From: UBA9865 sp035647835
GTDB lineage: Bacteria > Bacillota > Dethiobacteria > Dethiobacterales > Dethiobacteraceae
Reading direction: 5' to 3'
Length of the DNA: 53,397 nt
Assembly (NCBI GenBank): GCA_035647835.1
Contig: DASRMS010000063.1
Location: 1 to 53,397 of the forward strand
Shown here piece by piece: positions 8,707-16,701 of this stretch. The translations under genes and the position numbers were made by a program. Under the pieces are notes generated by a model, which saw nothing but the letters and a program-made list of their open reading frames with translations, was not told the origin of the DNA and searched no databases. Position 1 is the first letter of the stretch. Each line of letters opens with the position of its first letter.

Positions 8707-9459
8707 TTATAATGTCAGTTTCTGCAGGATGGCGTTTACAGCCTGTACTGCGGCGGAGTCATCGGGCAGCTCCATTAACGCCTGCCCCTTGACGTCATAT
8801 TCCGCAACTTTCGGATCTAGGGGAATAGTACCAAGAAACTGTAAGCCTGTTTTATCAATCTCCGGCTGCAGTACTTCTATCTCATTGCCCGTGACTTTTG
8901 TCACGATCAAGTACATTTCTTTGATATCTAAATTAACAGACTCGGCGATCTCACGCACCCGTGCGGCAGAGCGAATACTCCGGGCCGCAGCATCGCTAAC
9001 CACAATTAGCATATCCACAGCGGAAATGATGCGTCGGCTTAAATGCTCTAAACCTGCTTCATTATCAACCAAAACATAATCGTAGTTACTGCGTAATTTC
9101 TCCAAATGCTTGCGCAGTAAATCATTCGGGTAACAATAGCAGCCTGAACGTTGGGGGTTGCCCATCACCAGCAGGTCGTAAAAATTTGTTTCCGCCAGGG
9201 CATCCTGTAATTTAAACTCCATATACATTTCTTTTGACATCCCGGTAGGCACAGCATTAGGTGTTTTTGTATCTTCAATAATTTGCGAAATAGTGTTTTC
9301 CACTTCTAACCCCAGTGCTTCATTTAAATTAGCATTGGGATCCGCATCCACCGCTAAAATTGGTTTGCCTGATTTATGCTCCAGCAAATAGCGCATCATC
9401 AGCGCCGTAAAAGTAGTTTTACCCACTCCACCCTTACCAGCAATGGCGATTTGTTTCAT
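8707..9459 (-). CDS. cooC: CooC-like nickel-insertion ATPase
   Basis: 250 residues, MinD/ParA-type P-loop ATPase. The deviant Walker A GKGGVGKTT is at residues 8-16, and VDADPNANL follows. A CxC pair (GCYCYPND, Cys107 and Cys109) matches the metal-binding CxC of CooC/AcsF, which dimerise and help load nickel into carbon monoxide dehydrogenase or acetyl-CoA synthase. No CODH gene is in the window. It is last in a minus-strand run after the VWA gene (22-base gap) and the MoxR gene, ending at a strong terminator. The CxC is the main reason for choosing CooC over a generic MinD. Confidence 0.88.
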   Translation of the reverse strand: MKQIAIAGKGGVGKTTFTALMMRYLLEHKSGKPILAVDADPNANLNEALGLEVENTISQIIEDTKTPNAVPTGMSKEMYMEFKLQDALAETNFYDLLVMGNPQRSGCYCYPNDLLRKHLEKLRSNYDYVLVDNEAGLEHLSRRIISAVDMLIVVSDAAARSIRSAARVREIAESVNLDIKEMYLIVTKVTGNEIEVLQPEIDKTGLQFLGTIPLDPKVAEYDVKGQALMELPDDSAAVQAVNAILQKLTL

Positions 9460-9480
9460 TGCCTTCTCATCCTTTCATGT

Positions 9481-10818
9481 TTAAGCGATAATTTTTTGTC
9501 GCATAACTTGTTCTAAAGCTAATAGTGTGTTACAGGGATACATCCGTACCACCTGTTGAAAAGCCTCCACTGAACTGGCCTTCTCCCACTCAGGGGCCGG
9601 CAAAGTGTTCAGCCACACTACATCTTTAACCATTCTCTTTATTTCCGCCAATTCCTGCACTGCCTGTGTCACTTTCATTGTTTTTGTGTCACTGACAATT
9701 AAGAGGTATGTTTGACTGCTCAAGAGGTGCGGATAGTTTGCACGCAGGGACTGCAGAGCTGTCGCCAGTTCCGTGCCCCGCCCCCATTCTTGTGAACGGT
9801 TCATCAATTCTACCATCGTTTGTGTAAAATCGGTGCTGGCTTGAAAATAGTCAGTAACACGCTCCACATCTTCCGCAAAAACAAAACCCTCAATACTGCT
9901 GACCACACTGTGAATACTATAGATAAATTGCAGCACGAAGCTGGCATAACGGGCCATCGAACCGGACACATCACACAATAGTAATAGTTGTGGTTTTTGC
10001 CGGCGATGATTACGGTAACGTAATTTAAACATGGTGCCGCCAAAACGCATATTATGGCGAATAGTTTTACGTACATCCAGCTGCTGCCGCCGCTTACCTT
10101 GGCGGAAGCGTCGTTCGATACGTGTTACCAGCTGCCGCGCTAGTTTTTGCAGCAAAAGCTGCGCCCGCGGCAAATCCTGTTCAGCAATATTTTGCATATC
10201 CTCGGCGAGCAGTGAATCAGCTGCCGCTTGCGGTTGTTCCTCCATACTGGCCAGTAAGGCATTAAGTTCCGGGTCGTCAGACTGCGGCAAGGCTAACTGA
10301 CCAAGTTCATTACGCAGACTTTTACGCCAAAAAGTAAGCGAGCCTCTGACCATGCTTTCCAGGACTGGACGGAAATCTGCTTCCACCTGCTTGCCCTCTG
10401 CTGTTCGCTGAATATAATCTAACATCTTTTGTCGTGCCGCCGGCGGAATGGCAGCATAAACTAGTTTTTCTTCCTCAGATAAAGCCAGGGGGACATCACG
10501 AAACTGCAGGTCTTCGCTAGCTTCCGCTAACATCTCCTGTCGCTGTGCCAATTTAGCAGCGTATTCCTGCTCCAGCTCGGCTCGAACTTCCGGTGAGGCA
10601 AAGAAACGAGCAAAGGCTTGTGTAAATACCGCCTGCTCTCCCGGACGCTTGACCAGCGTTGCCTGTAGGGCCAGGCGCACAGCATCACGCTCGGAAAGTT
10701 CCACCTCCTGCAGCGCTTGCAGCGCATCAATAACTTCGCTGCTGCCAATACGCAGCCCCATGTGGCGGAGCAGCTGTACAAAGCGCACCACATTTACTTC
10801 CAAACGGTTGGTCATCAT
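9481..10818 (-). CDS. VWA-domain protein, CoxE-like
   Basis: 445 residues. The N-terminal half is helical and highly charged. The C-terminal half is a von Willebrand A domain with a MIDAS motif DVSGSM (Asp283) preceded by RYRNHRRQKPQLLLL, as in CoxE/DUF58-like VWA proteins. Such proteins partner MoxR AAA+ ATPases as adaptors that bring a client to the ATPase; in aerobic CO oxidisers CoxD (MoxR) and CoxE (VWA) mature the Mo-Cu site. Its start codon overlaps the MoxR stop (TAATG), which implies coupled translation. The next gene is cooC, so a metal-centre client is plausible but unproven. Confidence 0.88.
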   Translation of the reverse strand: MMTNRLEVNVVRFVQLLRHMGLRIGSSEVIDALQALQEVELSERDAVRLALQATLVKRPGEQAVFTQAFARFFASPEVRAELEQEYAAKLAQRQEMLAEASEDLQFRDVPLALSEEEKLVYAAIPPAARQKMLDYIQRTAEGKQVEADFRPVLESMVRGSLTFWRKSLRNELGQLALPQSDDPELNALLASMEEQPQAAADSLLAEDMQNIAEQDLPRAQLLLQKLARQLVTRIERRFRQGKRRQQLDVRKTIRHNMRFGGTMFKLRYRNHRRQKPQLLLLCDVSGSMARYASFVLQFIYSIHSVVSSIEGFVFAEDVERVTDYFQASTDFTQTMVELMNRSQEWGRGTELATALQSLRANYPHLLSSQTYLLIVSDTKTMKVTQAVQELAEIKRMVKDVVWLNTLPAPEWEKASSVEAFQQVVRMYPCNTLLALEQVMRQKIIA

Positions 10819-11702
10819 TATTCTTCCTGACTTAGCGCCGCCAAACGGCCAGCACCTAAACGCTCGGTAAAGGCATCCTGATCTGTTTTCCTTTTTAGCA
10901 GCAGACTTAGCGTTTGTTTAACTGTTACTTCATCTAAACTGTCTTTACCAAGAGTGACCAACGCCCGAGCCCAATCCAAAGTTTCGGCAATGGATGGCTT
11001 CTTGCGAATCTCCTGCTGCGCACGGATTTGCGCCACGGCCCGTGCCAACTGTTTCGCCAGCTTTTCCTTTACTTCCGGAAGACGAGCACGGATAATTTCC
11101 ACTTCGCGCTCTACAGTAGGATAGGTTAAGTACAAATATAGGCAGCGCCGCTTTAAGCCATCCGATAATTCACGTTCATTATTACTGGTCAAAATCACCA
11201 TGGGAATTTGCTGCGCCTGCAGTGTACCAAGTTCGGGTACCGACACCTGAAAGTCTGAGAGCACTTCAAATAAAAAGGCTTCGAATTCCTCATCTGTTTT
11301 GTCCACTTCATCAATAAGCAGCACTACTTTTTCCTCAGCTTGAATAGCCTTTAGTAAGGGGCGGGCTAAAAGAAAATCCGCTGAAAAAATGTCCTCTTCT
11401 AGTTCCGTGGCGCTGGTGGATTCTTTAGATAGCTGAATCTTTAATAGTTGTCGCTGGTAATTCCACTCATACAGCGCTTTATTCTCATCCAAGCCCTCAT
11501 AACATTGCAGGCGGATTAACTCGGTCTGGAAAACACGCGCCAATACTTTGGCTAATTCTGTTTTACCAACACCCGGTTCGCCCTCAATAAGCAAAGGTTT
11601 TTGCAGTTTTAAAGCTAAATAAACAGTCAGCAGGACATCGTCATCGGTAATATACCCATCTGTTTGAAAGGCTTTACGTAAATTTGCTACTGTAATTTCC
11701 AC
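10818..11702 (-). CDS. MoxR-family AAA+ ATPase
   Basis: 294 residues. Walker A GEPGVGKTEL (about residues 41-50), Walker B VVLLIDEVDKTD, sensor 1 region VILTSNNERELSDGLKRRC, and a C-terminal lid. It matches the CoxD-like MoxR subgroup, whose members work with VWA proteins as chaperones for metalloenzyme maturation. The start is GTG with GGGAGA upstream. The stop overlaps the start of the VWA gene by one base. The thioredoxin-reductase-like gene lies 76 bases upstream on the same strand. Confidence 0.92.
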   Translation of the reverse strand: MEITVANLRKAFQTDGYITDDDVLLTVYLALKLQKPLLIEGEPGVGKTELAKVLARVFQTELIRLQCYEGLDENKALYEWNYQRQLLKIQLSKESTSATELEEDIFSADFLLARPLLKAIQAEEKVVLLIDEVDKTDEEFEAFLFEVLSDFQVSVPELGTLQAQQIPMVILTSNNERELSDGLKRRCLYLYLTYPTVEREVEIIRARLPEVKEKLAKQLARAVAQIRAQQEIRKKPSIAETLDWARALVTLGKDSLDEVTVKQTLSLLLKRKTDQDAFTERLGAGRLAALSQEE

Positions 11703-11778
11703 GGTTTCTCTCTCCCTACAGTTTCTGTTATTATTATAGCGTCACCGACAGGTATTAGGCATGACTTATATCACACTG

Positions 11779-12648
11779 TTAAGCTTTATTTTTGTGATCA
11801 AGATAGGCTACCGCACTAAGGGCGGCAATCTGCCCCTGTCCCACAGCTTTAGCCACCTGATAAGGTCTGCCTACCACATCTCCACCCGCAAAAACACCCG
11901 GAATATTGGTGGCCATCTGCAGATCAACTTTAATATGTTTATCTTCTAAAGCCAAACCTGGAATCAACTGTGTCAGAGGGTACTGCTCTTTAAGCATAAA
12001 CACGCCCTCGACCTTAATTTTGCGGCCATCTTTCAGTTCCATTTCCTCCAGGCTGGCGGAGCCAGTAAACTGCCTAATCTTCTGGCCTGCGAGCAGCTCA
12101 ACATTAGCCGGCAGCGACATGCTCACCTCATATTGCGGCAAAAAATATACTTTAGCAGCTACTTCTGTTAATAATTTTACTTCATCCTCATGCTCTGCAC
12201 TATCACTGCTAACAGCAATAGTTTTGTCGCGGAAAAACATGGCATCACATGTTGCACAATACGAAATACCTCTACCTAAATAGTTATCTTCTCCCGGCAA
12301 CCGTTTGCCTGCCGAGACACCGGTCGTAATAACCACCGTCTTGGCTTCTACTACATCATCGCGCAGCTGCAATTGAAAGCTGTCTCCCAGCGGGTAAACG
12401 GCACTAATACTATGATGTGAAACTTCGATTCCCGCTGCTTTAGCGTGTTTTAAAAATGATTGCAGCATTGCTTCTCCGGATATATTATATAGACCCAGAT
12501 AATTATTAACTTGGTGGGCTTTATGCAGCGCTTGGCTGCAAATTCGCGGCCCCACCAATAAGAGTGTACGGTTACGCGCCTGTACATTAATGGCTGCCGA
12601 AAGACCTGCCGGTCCACAACCAATAATCGCCACATCTACTTTTTCCAT
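11779..12648 (-). CDS. Thioredoxin-reductase-like flavoprotein lacking an NADPH site
   Basis: About 289 residues with TrxB layout: FAD motif IIGCGPAGLSAA near residue 9, active-site CATC (132-135 counted from the GTG at 12651), and second FAD motif NIPGVFAGGDV near the C-terminus. The NADPH domain is altered: where TrxB has GGGxxA the sequence reads VSSDSAEHEDE (147-157), and the HRRxxxR basic motif is replaced by LPQYEVSM (171-178). Clostridial ferredoxin-dependent flavin thioredoxin reductases are known to lack both motifs, so electrons may come from ferredoxin rather than NADPH. ATG at 12648 is better spaced than the GTG at 12651. Confidence 0.85.
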   Translation of the reverse strand: MEKVDVAIIGCGPAGLSAAINVQARNRTLLLVGPRICSQALHKAHQVNNYLGLYNISGEAMLQSFLKHAKAAGIEVSHHSISAVYPLGDSFQLQLRDDVVEAKTVVITTGVSAGKRLPGEDNYLGRGISYCATCDAMFFRDKTIAVSSDSAEHEDEVKLLTEVAAKVYFLPQYEVSMSLPANVELLAGQKIRQFTGSASLEEMELKDGRKIKVEGVFMLKEQYPLTQLIPGLALEDKHIKVDLQMATNIPGVFAGGDVVGRPYQVAKAVGQGQIAALSAVAYLDHKNKA

Positions 12649-12731
12649 CACTACGCCTCCTCTTCTACTAATGGTACATTTACCATTTACCTGCTTTTTC
12701 CCTTCATTTTACGCTACGATATCACTCTACA

Positions 12732-12757
12732 TTTAGTTAAGTGGCCACGTAACTAAA
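12732..12757. promoter_or_regulatory. 26-bp imperfect palindrome in divergent intergenic region
   Basis: Centre GTGGCCAC flanked by TTTAGTTA and TAACTAAA, with one mismatched pair. It lies between the minus-strand flavoprotein gene (start 12648) and the plus-strand UPF0173 gene (12886). There is no downstream T-tract, so an operator is more likely than a terminator. Confidence 0.45.
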
Positions 12758-12885
12758 AAAACGCACAGCGTCTTCTTATCTCAGGATGCTTAATATAAAA
12801 GGTATCTATACCTATCAGTCCAGCTTTAAAAAGTTTGGCAGATATGTTACAATGTGGATAATAATGTAATTTAGGAGGCTAACCG

Positions 12886-13557
12886 ATGCCCACAATTGAT
12901 TATTTAGGTCACGCTTGTTTTCTGGTGACAGGCCAAGAGCACACCCTGCTTTTTGATCCCTACCTCACCGATAACCCCCAAGCGGCCATCAGTGCTGCAG
13001 AAGTAAAACCGGATTACATCCTTGTCTCTCATGGTCATTTTGACCACCTCGGCGATGCTTTTGCCATTGCCCGGCGCACGGGTGCAACCATCATTACCAC
13101 GCTGGATTTAGCCAAAGAATGTGAAAAGCAGCAGCTGCCGACTCATGCCATGAACATAGGCTGTAAACATAATTTTGCTTTCGGCTATGTACGAACTACG
13201 CAAGCCTTACACCATGCCGGTCTTGTCGGTGGTGAAGCCTGCGGTTTTATTGTTAATCTTGACGGCTACACTTTATATTTTACAGGTGATACCAGTCTCT
13301 TTGGCGATTTAAAACTCTATGGCATCATTGAGCACCCTGATCTTTTACTGCTGCCCATTGGCGGCTACTATACTATGGATATTGACGATGCTGTCTACGC
13401 CGCCAAACTAGTCAACGCAAAAACTATTATTCCCTTTCACTATAATACCTGGCCTTTAATCGAGGCAGATCCTGCCGTCTTTGCCGCAAAGGTGGCAAAA
13501 CATACTTCTAGTCACTGCGTGATACTGGCCCCTGGTGAAAGCTGTGATTTATCTTAA
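12886..13557 (+). CDS. UPF0173 metal-dependent hydrolase (metallo-beta-lactamase fold)
   Basis: 223 residues with a compact MBL fold. The start IDYLGHACFLV is followed by the zinc motif SHGHFDHLGDA (about residues 48-58), HHAG, FTGDTSLFGD, and a final PFHYNTWP. This is the UPF0173/YtkL family, whose members are soluble hydrolases of uncertain substrate. AGGAGG precedes the ATG. An extended -10 (TGTTACAAT, ending 12853) lies upstream. It is a single gene closed by a bidirectional terminator. Confidence 0.93.
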   Translation: MPTIDYLGHACFLVTGQEHTLLFDPYLTDNPQAAISAAEVKPDYILVSHGHFDHLGDAFAIARRTGATIITTLDLAKECEKQQLPTHAMNIGCKHNFAFGYVRTTQALHHAGLVGGEACGFIVNLDGYTLYFTGDTSLFGDLKLYGIIEHPDLLLLPIGGYYTMDIDDAVYAAKLVNAKTIIPFHYNTWPLIEADPAVFAAKVAKHTSSHCVILAPGESCDLS

Positions 13558-13560
13558 TGG

Positions 13561-13601
13561 AAAAAGGCTGACCTAATCTTCTCGTTTAGGTCAGCCTTTT
13601 T
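13561..13601. terminator. Bidirectional terminator
   Basis: AAAAAGGCTGACCTAA (13561-13576) pairs with TTAGGTCAGCCTTTTT (13586-13601). It sits between the convergent UPF0173 gene and the 46-residue ORF, with T-runs in both directions. Confidence 0.9.
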
Positions 13602-13611
13602 GCGTTTGTAC

Positions 13612-13752
13612 TTAATTGTCCATACCTTCGATTTCTTCGTCTAGGTCCATGATTTTAGTCAGAAGTTCAATTCTGGTTGCTCCTGTAGCTAACATGTATT
13701 CACGTAAAAGACCATCACGAACTTCGTTTAGGTTGTAGGCATACGTAGACAT
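13612..13752 (-). CDS. Unrecognised 46-residue protein
   Basis: Translated by eye: MSTYAYNLNEVRDGLLREYM, then a second half with LLTKIMDLDEEIEGMDN. It is mostly helical, acidic at the C-terminus, with no cysteine or membrane segment. AAAAGGAGGGGAACAC precedes the ATG, an excellent ribosome site, and a bidirectional terminator sits just past the stop, so expression is likely. I do not recognise the family. The codons look like those of neighbouring genes. The UroD-family gene is divergent, 528 bases away across a region containing a 20-bp palindrome. Confidence 0.7.
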   Translation of the reverse strand: MSTYAYNLNEVRDGLLREYMLATGATRIELLTKIMDLDEEIEGMDN

Positions 13753-14280
13753 GTGTTCCCCTCCTTTTGGTTCTTCCCATAATTTTCCCTATTCTATCTT
13801 TAGTTATTCATCAGAATATTGTACTCTTTTTCCCCAGCTAAGGTGCGGCGGCTAAGGCAGTCTCTCGTGAATACATTTTCTGATATGTGGCGCAAAGGGT
13901 ACATGTATATACATGTACTAAAAGTCTTAACAGTTACAATCTTAACATATGTGAAATTACTTGTCTAGCGCAAATTGAAAAAAAAGCAGAAAATGTTCAC
14001 CTAATTCACTTTTTGTTAATAAATAGCGTTAATTAACAAATTACCAACGCATTGCGACCAGCTCCGACATAAAAACAGCTGTGATACCAGTAAACATCAG
14101 CGCAACTTACTTTTCAAGCTACTTTTTTCTGAATATTATGACTTGGAAGAATTAATTAAGTATTGTATAATTATAAGATAAGGAGGTCTCATTGTAAAGG
14201 GGGTAAATATTACACAAATATTAATAGATGTATGTCCGTCGTGTGGTAATGAAAAAAAGATTCGAAGGAGAGATTATGCG
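13753..14280. other. 528-base divergent intergenic region with operator-like palindromes
   Basis: Holds a perfect 20-bp palindrome at 13899-13918 (two GTACATGTAT half-sites head to head). A 9-bp inverted repeat TTTGTTAAT/ATTAACAAA lies at 14012-14020/14032-14040. A promoter at 14144-14171 and an AGGAGG at 14181-14186 with no ATG nearby are also present. No protein-coding stretch is evident. The architecture suggests a regulated divergent promoter between the 46-residue gene and the UroD-family gene. Confidence 0.6.
14144..14171 (+). promoter_or_regulatory. Promoter of UroD-family gene
   Basis: TTGGAA (14144-14149), 16-base spacer, perfect TATAAT (14166-14171), about 110 bases upstream of the ATG at 14281. 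Confidence 0.6.
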
Positions 14281-15309
14281 ATGTCTAAATTGACACCAAA
14301 AGAAAACTATCTGCGTTTAGGCAGGGGTGAGATGCCGGAAAGTGTTGTGCGTTTCAACATGGGAATGCCGACAATTTCAGGTGAAATGACGACAGCAATG
14401 ATCGGTCCGAGCATCTTAATGCCGGGACACCTCAGTCCCAAAGGCGGCAAGGATAATTGGGGCGTTACATATGTAACAAATGAAGAAACAGGCTTTGCCT
14501 CCATACCTGAACCCAACAATTTCATGCTCAAGGATATTACCAAGTGGCATGAAGTTATCAAACGACCAGAGCTGCCAGAAAGAATTGACTGGGAGTATAT
14601 GGCCAAAAAGGATTACGAAAAATCCAAAATTAATCGCACAGAATCAGCGGTCATGGCAGGTTGTGGCCTGATGCCTTTCCAACAGTTAATGGCCTTTATG
14701 GGCTTTACTGAGGGATTATGTGCCATGTTTGAGGAGCCGGAAACAGTTAAAGAGCTGCTGCATTTTATGGCTGATTTCTACGTACCAATTATCGATAAAA
14801 CTCTCGACTATTATCAGCCTGATATTTTTTATCTTTTGGATGATTCTGCCGCCAAGCTCAATCCCTTTATCTCGGTGGAAATGTATCGTGATATCTTAAA
14901 ACCTATCTACGTAAAACTGACCAATGCTGCCAGAGAGCGCGGCATTCCAGTTCAGTTTCACAATTGTGGGCGCTGCGAAGATTTCATCGAGGATATGATT
15001 GACTTTGGTGTAGTTTACACCGACCCTGCTCAAACCACCAATGATCTGCTGGCGGTGAAGGAGAAATTCGCCGGTAAAATCGTGCTTTGCGGCGGCTGGG
15101 ACTGGAAAATGCCAGATACATGGCCCATCGTTGACGAAGAGGCTGTGCGGCAGTCCGTGAGAGATACTATTGATAAATACGCCCCGGGCGGAGGCTTTGC
15201 TATCGGCGGCGGCGTTTTAGGCAAATATAACGACCCCGTGACGAAACAAGTAAATGGCTGGCTGCAAGATGAAGCCGCCATCTACGGCAAAGATTATTAC
15301 AATAGATAA
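14281..15309 (+). CDS. UroD-family (MtaA/CmuA-like) methyltransferase
   Basis: 342 residues with the uroporphyrinogen-decarboxylase fold used by methylcobamide:CoM and O-demethylase methyltransferases. The C-terminal part carries QFHNCGRC (about residues 221-228), the HxC zinc site of methyl-transferring members, and later LCGGWDW. No haem-synthesis genes surround it, so a corrinoid-dependent methyl transfer is more likely than true UroD activity; the substrate is unknown. AAGGAGA lies 9 bases before the ATG. A stronger upstream AGGAGG (14181) could allow an in-frame ATT-start extension containing CPSCG, but this is doubtful. A terminator follows the gene. Confidence 0.8.
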   Translation: MSKLTPKENYLRLGRGEMPESVVRFNMGMPTISGEMTTAMIGPSILMPGHLSPKGGKDNWGVTYVTNEETGFASIPEPNNFMLKDITKWHEVIKRPELPERIDWEYMAKKDYEKSKINRTESAVMAGCGLMPFQQLMAFMGFTEGLCAMFEEPETVKELLHFMADFYVPIIDKTLDYYQPDIFYLLDDSAAKLNPFISVEMYRDILKPIYVKLTNAARERGIPVQFHNCGRCEDFIEDMIDFGVVYTDPAQTTNDLLAVKEKFAGKIVLCGGWDWKMPDTWPIVDEEAVRQSVRDTIDKYAPGGGFAIGGGVLGKYNDPVTKQVNGWLQDEAAIYGKDYYNR

Positions 15310-15338
15310 ACAGGCTAAATAGTTCGCCTTGCACAAAA

Positions 15339-15367
15339 AACCACGGGGATGCGAATTCCCCGTGGTT
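15339..15367 (+). terminator. Terminator of UroD-family gene
   Basis: AACCACGGGGA (15339-15349) with TCCCCGTGGTT (15357-15367), then GTTTTTG, 30 bases past the stop. Confidence 0.85.
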
Positions 15368-15377
15368 GTTTTTGCTT

Positions 15378-15452
15378 TGGAGCTGGTGAGGGGATTTGAA
15401 CCCCTGACCTATTGATTACGAATCAATTGCGCTACCACTGCGCTACACCAGC
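15378..15452 (-). tRNA. tRNA-Thr (anticodon CGT)
   Basis: The minus strand folds as a full cloverleaf. Acceptor is GCTGGTG/CACCAGC, D-arm GCGC-AGTGGTA-GCGC, anticodon stem ATTGA/TCAAT with loop TTCGTAA, and T-arm AGGGG-TTCAAAT-CCCCT. Discriminator T is followed by an encoded CCA (15380-15378). Anticodon CGT reads ACG. It stands alone between the UroD-family gene and the homocysteine operon. Confidence 0.95.
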
Positions 15453-15515
15453 AAGATTAATTTTGTGCCGGATGGCATAAGTATTATAGTCTAAAATTAA
15501 GGTAAAATCAAGAGG

Positions 15516-16259
15516 CTAATTGTTGCCAACTATTTTGACCTGCCCCCACACCGCCAATTGATCATCCTTAATGAGCAGCACCCCGCTAACCCCAGGGATT
15601 TGGCATGCCCAGGATAAGGCCTGCTCTAAATCAGCTGCTGACTGCACCCGATTACCTGCCGCCGTAGCTACGGCATCAGCTAAAATGGTAGAAGGGGAGA
15701 TAATCATGGCGGCATCAGCTCTGCCTAAACTTAAGGAAGGGCCAACCGTACCCGATGATGTACAGACACCAAAATCCTGACCCTGTGGTCTGATGGCCAC
15801 CGCAAAACGGTTGCTTAACGGTGAAGTACCAGCATAAATGCCCACTGTTACTTCTTCCGTGACGTGAAAATAGATATCGCCGCCGTTTTCCACGATTACT
15901 TGCTTCACCCGCGGCAGCAGATCGTGTCCCACATATTCGGCTATCGCCCCGGCCACCGCGGCCATCGGTCCCACACCCACCTGATTACCAGCCCTAGTCA
16001 TGGCTAAAATCAGCGGCGGCTCCTCTGCGGCCACTAGGTATGGCTGCAAAGTGGTCTGAAACTCTGGTTCCCTAGCGATTAACTGCTCCAACGAAGTACG
16101 ATAATAAAGCACCCGCCGCTCCACAAACTTCTCTAACTGCGGGCCATAGCTTGCTTCATCTACGGCCACATACAAATCAGTTTCCTTGACCTGGCAGGTA
16201 AAGGCTCTGAAACCTGGTCGCTGCATGCTGTGGCGATACAGTCGCCGCGAGCTGTCCAT
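15516..16259 (-). CDS. UPF0280 (ApbE-like) protein of homocysteine synthesis
   Basis: 247 residues from the ATG at 16259, two bases after the ferredoxin gene stop. It matches UPF0280/COG2122: YRHSMQRPGFRAFTCQVKETDLYVA at the start, then GVGPMAAVAGAIAEYVG, VENGGDIYF and GTSPLSNRFAVAI, in the ApbE flavin-transferase-like fold. In Methanosarcina and other anaerobes the COG2122, COG1900 and NIL-ferredoxin proteins are genetically linked to making homocysteine from aspartate semialdehyde and sulfide. All three are here in order, under one SAM riboswitch. A longer in-frame start at 16337 lies inside the ferredoxin gene and is unlikely. Confidence 0.88.
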   Translation of the reverse strand: MDSSRRLYRHSMQRPGFRAFTCQVKETDLYVAVDEASYGPQLEKFVERRVLYYRTSLEQLIAREPEFQTTLQPYLVAAEEPPLILAMTRAGNQVGVGPMAAVAGAIAEYVGHDLLPRVKQVIVENGGDIYFHVTEEVTVGIYAGTSPLSNRFAVAIRPQGQDFGVCTSSGTVGPSLSLGRADAAMIISPSTILADAVATAAGNRVQSAADLEQALSWACQIPGVSGVLLIKDDQLAVWGQVKIVGNN

Positions 16260-16261
16260 TT

Positions 16262-16678
16262 TTACTCTCCAGCCAAATATAAAGCTTCTACCGCCCGTGC
16301 CGGGCAAGCCTTCAGACAGCGTTCGCAGACTACACATTGCTCACTGCAAAAAGAAACTGTCATTTCGGGCCGCTGCATCCACAAAGCATTAGTAGGGCAA
16401 ATCACTGTACAGGCGCCACACTGTGTGCAGCGATCTTCTAACCAGACAATCTGCTGCTCTAATGGCGAAACCTCTACGCCACGTGCCTGCAAAAAGTCCA
16501 GGGCGGTATTAAATCCCTCTGCCTCTGCTGTCAGTTCTACGACCATATTTCCCTCTTTACGTGGATTAATATTTGCTTTGAGAATATTAGCCACCACATT
16601 ATAGTCTTTCGCCAAAGTATAAATAAATGGTTGTTCTACCACAGCTGCCGGGAAACGAAGCACCAATTTTCTTTTCAT
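16262..16678 (-). CDS. NIL-domain ferredoxin, 2[4Fe-4S]
   Basis: 138 residues. An N-terminal NIL domain (residues 1-78) is followed by two four-cysteine clusters, CTQCGACTVICP and CVVCERCLKACP, typical of 2[4Fe-4S] ferredoxins. An additional Cys (SFCSEQ) precedes the second cluster. In anaerobes this partner of the COG1900 protein is thought to supply electrons or sulfur during homocysteine formation. AAAGGAG lies 8 bases before the ATG. It sits between the COG1900 gene and the UPF0280 gene with minimal spacing. Confidence 0.92.
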   Translation of the reverse strand: MKRKLVLRFPAAVVEQPFIYTLAKDYNVVANILKANINPRKEGNMVVELTAEAEGFNTALDFLQARGVEVSPLEQQIVWLEDRCTQCGACTVICPTNALWMQRPEMTVSFCSEQCVVCERCLKACPARAVEALYLAGE

Positions 16679-16701
16679 CTTTTCAGCTCCTTTTACTCTA
16701 C

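Noticed and set aside
16260..16337. Longer start for the UPF0280 protein
   Set aside because: It would lie wholly inside the ferredoxin gene; the ATG at 16259 has a ribosome site.
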